A stretch of 64,000 nucleotides of DNA from Benincasa hispida (lineage: Eukaryota; Streptophyta; Magnoliopsida; Cucurbitales; Cucurbitaceae), in the NCBI RefSeq assembly GCF_009727055.1, contig NC_052350.1:36018340-36082339 (forward strand), in the 5' to 3' direction. Positions 45,684 through 57,459 of the stretch are shown here, piece after piece. The translations under genes were made by a program, and so were the position numbers. Below the pieces are notes generated by a model. The model had not been told where the DNA came from, ran no database searches, and saw nothing but the letters and a program-made list of their open reading frames with translations. Positions within the stretch are counted from its first letter, which is position 1, and each line of letters begins with the position of its first letter.

Positions 45684-47477
45684 TAATCACCGTTTAACAT
45701 AAGTTAGTGGACCTATATCATTCCCAATAAGTCGAATATCGTCCACGTACAACACTAAGAAATCCATTGAATTGTTGATGATTTTCTTGTAGACATAAGG
45801 TTCATCAACATTCTGGTCAAAGTAGTAATATTTGATTGGAGTATTAAACCTTAAATTCCAAGATCGGGAACTGTTTCAATCCATAAATGGATTGATTAAA
45901 CTTGCAAACCATTTGCTCTTGACCTTGGGAAATGAATCTTTCTGGTTGTTGCATATTAGATGGTCTCCTCAAGATTACCATTAAGAAAGACAGTTTTGAC
46001 GTCATTTGCCAAATCACATAGTCATAATATGTGGCAATGAACAGAAGTATCCAAATAGACTTTAACATGGCAGCATGTGAGAAAGTTTATTTATAGTACA
46101 CTCCTTCAACCTGGGTATAACCTTTTGCCACTAGTCAAGCTTTAAAGGTCTATACCTTACCATCAGCATCCCTTTCCTCTCGTAGATCTATTTACAACCT
46201 ATAGGTTTGACTCCCATCAGGTTGTCTATAAGATCCCAGACTGGATTGAAGTACATAGACTCCATTTTGAGATCCATAGCTTTGACCCATTCAATCTTTG
46301 TCCACATCATTCGTTGCCTGTTTATAGGACAATAGATCCTCAACGTCGCCATCTGATATGACGGTTAGGGTTTCTGTTAAACCTATATAACAAATAACTG
46401 GATTCACAACCCTCGTACTATGTCATGGCTCCCTCAATGGTTGAGATGGATGTGTACGACTAGATGAACCTACATCAAGAACTCTTGTTGTCTTCTTCAA
46501 CAACTTTTGTTGAAGTTTCAGTAGTTTCGTTGAAAATCTCACTTAACAAAATTTTCCTACGATATTTATACTCCCTGATGCGATCTTATTCTAAAAATGT
46601 TACATTTTTTTATACCAATACTTTATTACATTTAGGATCGTAGAAGTAACCACCCCTCGTTTCCTTGTGGTAGCCTACAAATAGACATAATTTTGAATGA
46701 GGTTCTAATTTCTTAGGATTTTCCTCAAGCACATGTATTGGGTAATCTCAAATCCTTAAGAAGCGTAAACTACCTTTACGGTCATTCCATAACCAAAGGT
46801 GTTTCAAAAACACTCTAAGAAGAACATAGTTCAAAATGTAAACTATAGTATGTACTGCCTAACCCCAAAAGGAATCAAGTAAATGGGTATAACTCGATTC
46901 TATTTCTCCTTTCTAATACACCATTCTATCGAGGTGTTCCATGTGATGCGAGTTGAGATGCAATTCCATGTTCTATCAAATAGTCCTGAATTTTAAATCC
47001 ATATATTCTCCACCTCGATCAAGTCGAAGTGCCTTAATTGTTTTACCTAATGAATTCTCAACTTCAACCTCGTACTCTTGAACTTTTCAAGGGCTTTAAA
47101 CTTGTGTTGCATTAGGTATAATTACCCATATCTAGAATAATCATCTATGAAAGAGATGAAATATTCAAATCCTCCTCTTGCCTTAACATTCATAGAACCA
47201 TAGAGGTCTTAATGTAGAAGCTCCAAGGGTTCCAGTAAAAGATCTTTTAATCATTTTGCCTTCAAGGCATGACTCTCATACTAGTAAAGAGTTTTCTTCT
47301 AACTTGCTTAGAATTTTATTATTAACCAACTTCTTAATCCTATTGAGATTTATATGACCTAATCTTGGGTGTCAAAGATGGACATTTTCCTTAGGAGAAA
47401 CTCTTTGTCTTTTATGCTAAGTTGTTGCAATTCTGAATATTTCAGTATTAGGAAGTGCTTTAGATGCTAAGGGAAAG
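45684..47477 (-). pseudogene. CopF RT N-part, integrase and gag-pre-integrase
   Basis: Minus strand from high to low: gag-pre-integrase (NTEIFRIATT, RVSPKENVHL, RLGHINLNRI) near 47340-47460, integrase in broken frames, the REKKDA-type linker, then RT: KARLVAKGYTQVEGVYYK, MLKSIWILLFIATYYDY (45990-46068), SIYGLKQFPIL and VLYVDDIRLIGND with YVDD at 45738-45749, ending at the GypA site. Stops and shifts throughout. The gene continues at 25736. gag and protease are missing; fragment M lies in their place. Confidence 0.87.
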
Positions 47478-48217
47478 AATATTCAAGAACAAGTAATTAC
47501 ATGAAAAACTTCAAAGAAAAGTCTCAAGAAAATACTAATCTAAATAATTCCCCAAGAAAAAGACTTACCTACTCAAGAGATGTAAATTCTTCAAGATATG
47601 CATTGAGAATTGCATAATTCGTACAAAGATTGAAGTAAAATTAACAGAATCTCTTTAAAATTTACAAAGAATAGCTCTTAATATTCATAGGATTCGAAAT
47701 CTCTCTAAAAAAAAATAAAGTTCTTCTTTCTTTGAAGTCTGAAAATTGAGGAATTAGTATTGAAAAGGGTCGTAGAGTTGCAACCCTACAATTGTGGAGT
47801 CTGATGCTAGGTTGCGTAGGCACGCGCACATTTTTATTTTTCCGTTATTCTTCAGAGTGTTGCAACGTTGCATAGAATGTTGTGACGCTGCCCTATTTTG
47901 TAGCAACATGTAGCATTCTGTCTTGTAACATTGGAGTAGCATTGGGTTGTGTTGTTTTGGGAGCGTTGCGATTCTCTAAGCATTGCTGAACTGTTCTGAT
48001 TTGCTTCAGTTGAGGTGTAGATTGGTAAATTGGCTTTGATCTTCTTCTTAAGTGATTCTTTTTATCTATTTTGGCTTTATTTAGCTCCATATTTGTTGTG
48101 ACGACTCCATTGTTGTCGGGATTGGATTTTACCTATAAAATATGGATTTTAAGCAAAGAATTGAAGTAGAATTGAGAGACTTAACATAGAAAGCATAGTT
48201 CTTTTCAAGACCTAACA
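47478..48217 (-). mobile_element. gypsy LTR fragment M (GypB-like), minus strand
   Basis: Minus-strand LTR start TGTTAGGTCTTGAAAAGAAC at 48217, then homology to GypB LTR (TATAGGTAAAATCCAATCCC, the GTTGCAACGCT-rich part, the CCCCAAGAAAAAGACTTACC complement) to about 47478, where it is cut. The second half of the LTR is missing. No TSD. The minus frames at 47754-48090 lie in the LTR. Confidence 0.72.
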
Positions 48218-50351
48218 TTGTTCAAGACTCGGAATCAACCTCTTAAGGGAGCAATTTATCTACTTAACCTACACAGTGAGAAGAAGTGAATTCCTTCTTG
48301 TTTAGTTGTATTCCCAACTCCCCACTCGGACGAAACCCCAAAATGGTAGGATTATTGAGTCAGTAATATTAGTCACTCTCACCCATACATATCAAAGGAC
48401 CGCCTTCATAGGTAGGAGTTCACAACTCACTCAAGATTAAGGTCAAGTCATCTATGGTTATCCTAGCGAAATGTAAGTCTCTTCAAGTAATGGTGTGATA
48501 ATGCGATATAAACTCCACATGTCTCCACATGAATGATCAAGATCAAATCATTTGTAGCACTTTTTACGATAATTATAACAAATATAAAGTAGGTCGTATC
48601 CATAGTGTTACCAGGATAAGGTACCCAACCTTATCCATTTATTATAGATCTTTTAGGTTACTACTCAAACATGATCCACTTGTATATCACCACATACATG
48701 TTTAAGTCACATTAAATAACCTAGGATCTTAGTTTATTGGTTTTGGATTAATGCAACTAAATGTCAAATAAAATGACAACTTATTTTATTAAATAAATAA
48801 TCTGTTTATACACACAAATTTACAAATTACGAAACTACGAGATTTAGGGCATCAATCCTTGTTGGGTTTTATGTCCTAAAACTCGTGGTTTGTGAACAAT
48901 AAAACTTATTCTGAAAATCCAATAAGTTGTTATTGAACATATGTATTGCTTATTTCGTTTTAGAAATAAATCCAATAAACTAAAAGATCCATGACCATTA
49001 CATGAATACTTGAACTTTATGTGGAGATATAAAAGTGGATCAGGTTCAAGTAAATAGTCAAAATGGTCTATAGTATATGAATAAGGTTGGGTGCCTTATT
49101 CTGGTAACTCTATCGGATGCGACCCACTTTGTACTTGTTACAAGGAGTTGTAAACTGCTACAAACGATCTAATCCTAATTCGTACATGTTTTGACATGAG
49201 GAGTGAAAGCATCCTGTGCAATGCGTTTGTACAAGATCGGACCACGAAATTAGTCACTCTTACTTTCTAACGTTGTTTACTATTCAAGACTGACTATTTC
49301 AAAGTGATGGCCTAGGTAACTTGACCTTAATTCTAAGCTAACTATGAACTCCTGTTTATTCGGGATTATCCTTAGATTTCCATAGGTGAGAATTGGTTCA
49401 ACAGCACCCGCTCAATAAACCTCCATTTCAGGGGTAAGACTGGGTAGATAGTTGGGGACATAGGGTGCAAGATGGAATTCACTCCTACCCGCTTTTAGGG
49501 ATAGTAGAGAGGTTGTTCCCCTAAGTGTTGACTCCGGGTCTTGAACAAGAGTCCCCACCCTTTCATTGGCCCGAGAGGGACTCGGTTTATTGATCGGATC
49601 ACAAATCAATTGTTCATTAGAGGATCAGTGGGACTTAAGGAACAAGAGGTAAATCTCGGGGGTAAAACAAACATTTGACCCAAACGTTATTACGAAATAA
49701 TCTGTGAAAGGTTAACTTACTAATCATGGTTACATCGAGTGGACATAATATATTCTACAGTGAGGGGAGTACAATTATGGCCTTTAAAGGACTGACCAAT
49801 TAGTGAACATAGGGTTAATTCCGTATAAAGAGTTTAGCCAATTAATCTCAGATCGTTGTAGCCCATGATCTGTAGGTCCGTAAGGTCCCCTACTAGCTCG
49901 TAAATGGATTAGCTTTAGAGTAGCATGATAAGTTAATTTGAAATGTTCAAATTAGAATTAAGGGAATTAGTGATTATATGAGATATAATTGACCATTTAA
50001 TTTTGAAATTAAACAAAATTGGAGAATTAATTAATATTTAAATATGATTTAAATATTAAATGCATGAAGGTGGAATTTGTATAAAATTAATTTAATATTT
50101 GATATTAAATTAATTAGAATTAATTAAATTGTTTAATTAATTTATTATTATTAATTTCATTTAAAAATTAATTTATAAAATTAATTTTGTAAAATTAATA
50201 AATGTTTTCAGTTTTGGAAAAACAAAATTGATTTTAGAAATCATTTTGAAAATCAAAATTGGGAAAACATAAGAAAAAAGAAAAGTTGGATTTCTTCCAC
50301 TAATATTTTGAAGTTGCTCACAACAATACCACTTGCTCTTGCTTCAATATT

Positions 50352-51914
50352 TGATAACAGGTAAAAATGCACATTATCATAGTGTTAAGTTCTTAAACAA
50401 TGTTGGCTTGCGTTGATAAAATATTTAAATTGCGTCCATTAAGCATCAATTTCATAATATTTTGCGGTCGCATGCGTTCATCACATAGGAACAGTTAATT
50501 TTTATATTTTTATGCAGAATATGCATTGACGTAAGGCAAGAATTGTAATCATAGGAAATCATTAGTCGAGCGCAACTTCACCGCAAGGCTTTGCGCATGA
50601 TTGTGCTCGTAAACATTTGCTCAAGAAGGATTGCCGCAACCTGGTCAGCGCAACTTGGTGGGTGCATCTGGTGTGAAAGGAAAATTAATTGCGATGGGAC
50701 AGAAAGCTGACGACAATCGAATCTGAATTAAGTTAACAGCCGCTAACGATAACAAGTACATTCAGCTTTTCGGTGACAAATATTCAGCGCATCAGTCAGG
50801 GGAATTAAAGTCGTCTCATCGGTGCAATCATGAGAGCCGCTGTCTTAAGGCGGACGGGAAAGAGGAAAGTGGTGTTGACAGATCATTTCGATAAGCTTGG
50901 GAGAGCGTTGGAAGCTTCAAGGAAAGAGAGAGGGCCGACGCCTGCGGAAGCACGAACATCTTTGAAACCGAATAGAGATTCACAGTATAAAAGCCTCGGT
51001 CAGCAAGGAATTGCTACTAGACTCTCTACCTTTAACTTCTATTGTTATTTTGTACTCCACTCATTTATCGAAATGAAATCTACTTCTATATATCTATTCA
51101 CTCTCTGTTGTTTATGCATGAGTAGCTAAATCAGTTGAATGGGTTAAGAAGCATTTAGCTAGCACAACTAGGGAATCTTCATTCTATGCGATTATCTTGT
51201 ATTATCTATGCTTCATTCGTCCATTAGAGATACTTGGAAGGGTAGTCTAAGGACAAGATCTAGGCTTGGGAAGGTCAGGTTAGAATCTAGGCTCGGGAGA
51301 ATCAGATTAGAATGCATAATCAAGATATAGGAGCTTAGAAATAAGCACTATTTGTTATCAACGCATCACATGCATCCTAGAGATAGGATATGATTGTATG
51401 CAATCACCTTGCCTTTATGCATTTTGCATCATCGCATAGGACAAGAGTAGAGACTTAGGAATAAGCTCTATGGACACTTTTGCATTCAACACATACATCC
51501 TAGGCTTAGGAGCATCGCATTTGCATTGGAAAATGACTTGTTGTGCATGGTTGGAGCATGATCGCATAGTCTAACACATTCCCAAGTAACGCTAGCTAAA
51601 GATTTTCTCAACCAATTCATCCACATACTCAGTGTATCTATCACACAATTGACTTTTCTAAAATCCGCCACATTTGTTTATTTTTCATTAATGCAATCAA
51701 CAACAAATCAACAATTAATTGAGTTACCGGTTACCATAAAGTTTTCCTAAAAATTACCAACGCAACCTGTTTGCATAAGTCCCTGAGTTCGACCTTGGAC
51801 TTACCAGGAAACTCAGTGGAATTTACACATGGATTCCGCTGAGGAAACTTGAGTGCTCAACGCAATTTCACCATCACATATCATCCATAATTCACTTCAT
51901 AAAAATAAGCATCA
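50352..51914 (+). mobile_element. gypsy solo LTR sN inserted in sL
   Basis: TGATAACAGG...AAGCATCA, 1,563 bp, TSD ATATT (50347-50351) and ATACT (51915-51919). Same family as the GypH 5' LTR in opposite orientation. TATAAAA at 50986-50992; TTCGACC box with stem at 51788-51808. The frames at 50830-51129 and 51486-51671 are LTR sequence. Confidence 0.88.
50986..50992 (+). promoter_or_regulatory. TATA box of sN
   Basis: TATAAAA in CACAGTATAAAAGCC, about 635 bp into the LTR. Confidence 0.55.
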
Positions 51915-52355
51915 ATACTCCAAGCATGAGCTGCATCTCTTACAACCTTCTTCTTTGCATGAATGTCCTGCAATAGATAGAGAAGATGGAAGTGGAGTTG
52001 AGGCATACATCAGTTGAGTTTTTTCTGAAAAATTCAAGTTGAAGAAAGTGTTCTTCAAGTGGGTGCAACGGTGAGTTCTTCTCCAAATTCCCTTCATTTA
52101 AGCTTATTTTGAGTCTCACAACTCAATCTAAAGCTCCAAAAGAATATTAGGGAATATTTTGAGGTGGTTCACAACGAGACTTGGAGAAGATTTGCCGCTG
52201 AGAATCGTGATTTAAGAGGTTCTACAAAGGTATGACATGAAACTCTCTTATTATTGTATGAGCATGCTTTATTTACAACCAAATTTAATGAATTATAATG
52301 CTTATTGATCCTTGTTACTTCCGCTGCATGCTGATATAATCCTACAATCCCAACA

Positions 52356-54173
52356 CCTAGATAGTTAATATTCTCATATAATCATTTTTAGGATCATAAA
52401 GCAATGTCAAATAGGCAATACTCTTATAAACCATAGAGCAAGTATTGACACAATTATGTGAGTACTTTTTTTATTTAGATATATATTTTTCTATAATTGT
52501 ATCAAAATTTATTTTATTTCTTTAATTACAGTTTTATTTCATTTGATTTAATGAATAACTTTAATATCTAGCTATAAATTAAGCATGCATTTGGTTGAAC
52601 TTTTTAGGTGTTTAATTTTTGAAAACAAGTCGTTTTAGAAAAAAAATTGAAATGTTCAACAACCACTCAAAATATCTTTTAAAACACTTTTAAAGTTTAT
52701 TTTAAACGTATTTATCAAAAGAGTTAAAAATAAAAATTATTTTTTTCTAAAAAATACTTTTTTTCTAGTCAACCCAAACAAACTCCAAGTCTTTACGGGG
52801 AAAAGTAGAGAAAAAAAATATCAATTTATACTCCTAAATTTTAAGTGTCATATCAATATGAACTAATAATTGTATTATTGTTACGAAAATTATTGTAAAC
52901 TCTGAATTTTTGTAACTGTGTCAATTTACACTCTTATTCAAAGTTTGTTTAGAAAAATATCGTGTGAGACAAATATTTGTTTCAATTAAACGTTTAAATC
53001 GTCATAAGTGAATCAATTTAACTCATTTATTAAAATTATCTTTGAAATCATCAATGTAATAACTTTTACATGTGTGTAGACTTCTCCAAATTCTGGATTA
53101 ACAAAATGGGCAATTTGAATTGGGCATGGACTATTTCAAAGGTAATTCTAATTGAGACTCCAAATTGATTCCCTTATGAAAGTTTATGAGTTTAATGGAT
53201 AAAATTTTAAATCTTACATGATGTTAATCCAAATGGAACGTAGTGGAGGTTATAAATTGATACATTTATGTAAGCTTGTGGTTTAAATGGTTACGATTAT
53301 TAGTTTAGAGTTTTAATTAATACAATTTAACACACCTCTTCCTAGTCAACCCATCTGTTCCAGAGAGAGATGTGAAGAAGATAGATATCGTTTCCCCCTG
53401 TGACACCCATCCTCTAATTTCCCTATGTTTAACCTGACAACTCATGACATCATTAACAACAACATATCAATTATTTAACAGATGCAAGTTTTATTATTAT
53501 TATCTTAATCACAAAGTTCTTTAAGGTAACATATCAACTTAAACACCAAGATTTCTGCAAATTGGCCAAGTACTAATAAAATATTTGTAGACCCTTATCT
53601 ACATGCTGACACAAGAACTATGTACATACAATTGAAATGAGTCTAATAGAAGAGGGTGGCAGGCTTCATCTTCAGTAGACACCTAGAACTCTTTAGCTAC
53701 CTGGGGAGGTAAAATAAAAATAAAAGGGTGAGCTAAGGAGTTCACTGAGTCACAGTTTATTCAAAGCATTTCTATAATCTAATGTATAAACACAGAAAAT
53801 AACCATTGTAATGGCTCGACTCCTAGAACTTATACTAGGTCGTTACTACATGCATGCATAAATCTCAAAACGACTCTCTCACAAATTTTAACTAAATCAA
53901 ACGAATTTTATTAAATAAATAACTTTTGTAAAATCTAAATAACTGAAAATCTTTGAGTGGGGTCCCCCTAAAATATAGGTCCAAAATAAATTTCTTGAAG
54001 TTTTATAAATAAGTTCAAACATCAAGACTAGAATTTAAAACACAAACATGAAAACATGAGTGGAAGCATCTCTCTATCCCAATGGCATGATCATGGATTC
54101 CTTCTGCCATTCGTTAGTACGTTCTTGCACTTACCTAAAGGGGTCAAACTAAGCATCTATGTTCTCTAAATGA
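52356..54173. other. AT-rich flanking DNA without recognisable gene
   Basis: About 1.8 kb of AT-rich sequence with no frame or domain. It holds a possible MITE (52588-52782). From about 53400 (TGTGACACCCATCC) it may be LTR-like, since plant gypsy LTRs often begin TGTGACACCC, but there is no end or second copy in the window. It continues, after CopD, at 63390. Confidence 0.5.
52588..52782 (+). mobile_element. possible MITE
   Basis: A ~195-bp AT-rich block bounded by TTTGGTTGA on the left and the complementary TCAACCCAAA on the right, with internal A/T-rich mirror symmetry. This resembles short non-coding hAT-like MITEs in size and ends. No clear TSD was found, so the call is weak. Confidence 0.35.
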
Positions 54174-54178
54174 CACTC

Positions 54179-55100
54179 TATTGGGATTGGTGTCCTAATT
54201 TTTCTTGTAGTCTTGTAGTTTGTAAACACTCTGTAAACATATTGTTATTAATAAAATAAGTGTTATTTTAGAAGCATTTACTCAATCTAATAAACTAAGA
54301 TCCGAGGTTATTTTATGTAACTTAAGCATGTATGTGGATCATGCCTTAAGTAATAACCTAAATGGTCTGTAGTATAAGGATAAAGAAGGGGTACCTTATC
54401 TTGGCGACACTACGGATACGACCCACATTGTAGATGTTACAAGTGTTGTAAAGTGCTACAAATGGTCTGATCCTGACCATTCCTGTGGAGACATGCGAGC
54501 GGGGGGACCACAAAATGATTAGTCTCTTTATATAACATCGTTCATAATTGAGACTTACATTTCACTAAAATGACCATAGGTGACATAACCTTAATCCTGA
54601 GTGAGTTGGGAACTCCTGCCTATGAGGGCGGTGCTTTGATTTGCATGGGTGAGAGTGGCCAGATTGTCAACTCAACAAGCCTACCACTTTGGGGATTCAT
54701 CGGATTGGGGAGTTGGGAACTCAGCTACACAAGACAAAATTCACTCATTCCCCAAAGTAGGGATAAGTAGATAAATTGCTCCCTTAAGGGTTGATTCTGG
54801 GTCCTGAACATAGTGGCCACACCCTCTCTTGGGAAGGGAGGACTCAGTCATAGTAGGATTATGACTTATTGTTCATTAGAGAAATCAGTGGTACTTAAGG
54901 AGTTAGATGTAACTACAGAGGTAAAACGGTAAATTGGCCAGCTGTACTTATGAGCGATTTGTGAAGGGCCATCACACTATTGATTGATTGTATGGACATA
55001 AAAATATATTTGTAGTGCGAAGAGTGTAGTTGTCAGTTTTTAGTGGAGTGACCAACAACTAATGAATGGTGGATCTTGTGATTAAAGAATTTAGTTAGTT
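54179..55100 (+). mobile_element. CopD 5' LTR, first 920 bp
   Basis: Starts TATTGGGATTGGTGTCC (TG changed to TA) and follows the 3' LTR (61316 on) to about 55097, where similarity ends abruptly. The 1.1 kb that should follow, including the splice-donor-like site and LTR end, is not present. Confidence 0.85.
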
Positions 55101-55958
55101 TTTCATCAAGACTATTTTTTGGCATAATTAACTTGCTATCGAGTCTATATTCAAAGTGTTTGGTGTGTTTTGAGTCATTCGTGATGAAGTTTCAACGCAT
55201 GGAGATGTTGCTCACCTCAAGGAAGAAGACCAAGGGTTGTTCGTGTCATGTAGCCCAGGCTAAACTGTCGTTTAGATTTGGCTAAACAATTGAGTAGAAA
55301 AGTTCTAACTCGATCATGTAGCATTTACTAAACAATCGCATGGTTGATGTTAAACAAACGAGTAAAAAGTTTACTCGATCGTGTAAATGATGGGAGTAAA
55401 CGATCGCTGAATATGGGATACTTAACGCATGGTAGGCGCGTGCACTAAACGATCGAGTAAGCCAGCATGCTCATCGTATAGTCACTGGCTACTCGATTAC
55501 TCGGTATGTGATACTCGATGCTTGCTCCTCGATCGTTTAGATGATCATGCTTCATCACATAGTTGTCATATACTCGATCATTTAGGCATGCATTATACTT
55601 AATGCACTGCACGATTGAGTGGCCCTCATGCTTCATCACATAGTCAAAGGCACTTAATTCATGCTACACGATCATGGTTACTCGCTCAACGTTACTCAAC
55701 AATCACAAGGAGTTGCTATACGATGACCTGAAGAGGCTTCGCCAGGATGGTTCAAGACCCGATTCGCCTGTTTGAATCAGTTGACTCGATGATCTATATA
55801 ATAGTTATCTTTATTTTTCTATTTTGAGGCATATTATCCCAGTCCATCAATTTTTATTTAATGTACATGAGATGTATGTTAGTTTATATGCCATAATGTA
55901 TGACATATAGATTCAAAACCACCTTAGGTTATGCATTTATTCATACATTATCTTTATA

Positions 55959-56290
55959 TTATAAGTGTTATAATATAGTAGATTGCATGATTAAATTACA
56001 TTAAAGCATGTTCATGCATCATATAATATAATAGTTATATTTATGCATGCATTAAGCATATTCATGCATCATCTTTATATTATAAGTGTTATAGTATAAG
56101 GGTGTATGAGAGCATGTATGCTTGGTTCATTACTTAGTTATATAAGAGTTATATAAAGTAGTAATGAATAAACATTGCATGAAGCATGACACTTCGGTTT
56201 ATTTATAAGAGTTATAAATGCCTTGTGGATGTGTTGCTTTGCATTGTGGTTAATTTTAATTGTTTCATTTTTTATAAGAGTTATGATTAA
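55959..56290 (+). repeat. five dispersed TTATAAGNGTTATAA palindromes
   Basis: Copies near 55959, 56080, 56140, 56203 and 56275, spaced about 60-120 bp. Each is two TTATAA palindromes joined by three bases, with small variations. Confidence 0.65.
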
Positions 56291-56838
56291 TGAAATTATA
56301 ATTAAAATCAATAACCAAGAGTTGCATGCAAACTTAGGTAAAATCATGTTTTAAAAGGGTTTTAAAATTTGATTGAGATAGACCTAAGTTCATGTTCTAA
56401 TTAGATTAGAAACCTAAGTTTAATCTTTTAAATTGGTTTAATAGGATAAATTGATTTGAATAAAAGATTAAATTTGTAATAAATCTATCTATAAGGGACC
56501 TTTTGTCTAAAGCAAGTTTTAGCTAGGCTGAGGTATTTTAGCTGACGGAAACGGAACACCCCTACCTGGGAACCTACCTGGAAAGGTGAATTAGATAGAT
56601 TTGTTACAAGCATGCAACAGTTGATTAAAGTTCGTTAAAGAGTTTAATGAATGATTATAAAAAAAAATTAACTTTTCAAAGCAAGTGTTACTTTTGGGCA
56701 AACCTAAACAGACACTTAGTAAAAATGATTAGCCGTGTTTTTCTAAGTAAACTAAACCATAGGTTCTCAAAATACTCAGTGGGAGGAAAAGATATATATG
56801 ATATGTCAATTCCACTCACGTTTCTCTCTGAATGTTTA

Positions 56839-57082
56839 CACCGTGAGATTCATGCTTGGCCTCGTGGTGCCTTGGGAGCGCCTTCCTTCGAATGGTGTTT
56901 GCATGGGTCAATATCAAGGTGAACAAAGAGAGTATTTGTAGTAAGTGGGAGAAGGATGTGTCTCAACATGTCCTACGGTCTCTTTCATTGGTTTGCACCG
57001 TGAGATCTTCTTGCACGGCCTCGTGGCACCCTGGGAGCGTCCCCCTTCGGATGGTTTGTGCGGTTGGTCAATATCAAGAGCG
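56839..57082 (+). repeat. imperfect direct repeat, period 157 bp, in CopD leader
   Basis: CACCGTGAGAT begins copies at 56839 and 56996. Both go on through GCCTCGTGG, CTGGGAGCG or TTGGGAGCG, CCTTCG and GGTCAATATCAAG, about 85 bp. GC content is well above the surroundings. Confidence 0.75.
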
Positions 57083-57444
57083 TCGCTCTAGTTTTTGCTC
57101 CAATCGATTTTTTCCCTTCGGATTGGCTGCTTGGGGGCGGAACTCTAGGATCTAAAATGAAGGGTCACACTTACGGGAAATTGTTAAGCAAGTTAATGAT
57201 TTCTTGACCAAATCAATGATGGCTAGTCGTTATAGGAACAAGAGTTGTTCTGGTGTAATGATTAGTTGAGAGTGTCTCAATTCAAAGGAGGGATAAATTT
57301 ACTACCCTTCGGTGGCTTTTGCCCTAAACCACTGAAGCATCATTGCAAAACTAGATGTATTACAGAGTTCATTTAGATTTTACTAAACAAGATTGGATTT
57401 GTTTTAAAGAGTAATTGCTAAAATCTAACATAGATCAATATGTT

Positions 57445-57455
57445 TGTTTTTTCAG
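57445..57455 (+). promoter_or_regulatory. splice-acceptor-like site before CopD gag
   Basis: A pyrimidine tract ending TTTTTTCAG at 57455, four bases before the gag ATG at 57460. It would suit the donor-like sites found in the LTRs of this copia group. Confidence 0.45.
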
Positions 57456-57459
57456 CAAC

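Larger units (their letters stand above)
48860..52346 (+). mobile_element. copia solo LTR sL inserted in CopF 5' LTR
   Basis: TGTTGGGTTTTATGTCC...ATCCTACA, TSD ATCCT (48855-48859) and ATCCC (52347-52351), one change. Close relative of sC1. Donor-like CAAAG|GTATGA at 52229/52230. Split by sN. No coding sequence; the frame at 49412-49609 is LTR. Confidence 0.88.
48218..52355 (-). mobile_element. CopF 5' LTR, first part, split by sL
   Basis: Minus-strand LTR whose 5' end TGTTGGGATTGATGCCC spans the sL insertion (52355-52347 then 48859 down). It matches the CopF 3' LTR (22747-24710) over its first ~650 bp and is then cut at M (48217). The flank at 52356-52360 is CCTAG, whereas the flank of the 3' LTR is ATTCT, so a simple one-insertion history is not supported. 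Confidence 0.75.
55101..57459 (+). other. CopD leader region of unusual composition
   Basis: 2.3 kb without coding capacity. 55260-55740 is rich in TCGAGTA/TACTCGA and CGATCG words; 55959-56290 has five TTATAAGNGTTATAA-like palindromes; 56839-57082 has a GC-richer imperfect direct repeat; 57441-57455 is a pyrimidine tract ending TTTTTTCAG right before the gag ATG. No PBS is seen. It likely combines foreign or rearranged DNA with the original element leader. Confidence 0.6.

Noticed and set aside
50830..51129. 99-codon plus frame in sN
   Set aside because: Inside a solo LTR downstream of, and crossing, its TATA region; the matching GypH LTR copy is not open.
52588..52782. Autonomous DNA transposon
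   Set aside because: Too short and without coding capacity; listed only as a possible MITE.
56647..57155. Plus frames in the CopD leader as an extra element gene
   Set aside because: The two overlapping frames follow the direct repeat and show no conserved motif; a structured leader is a better reading.
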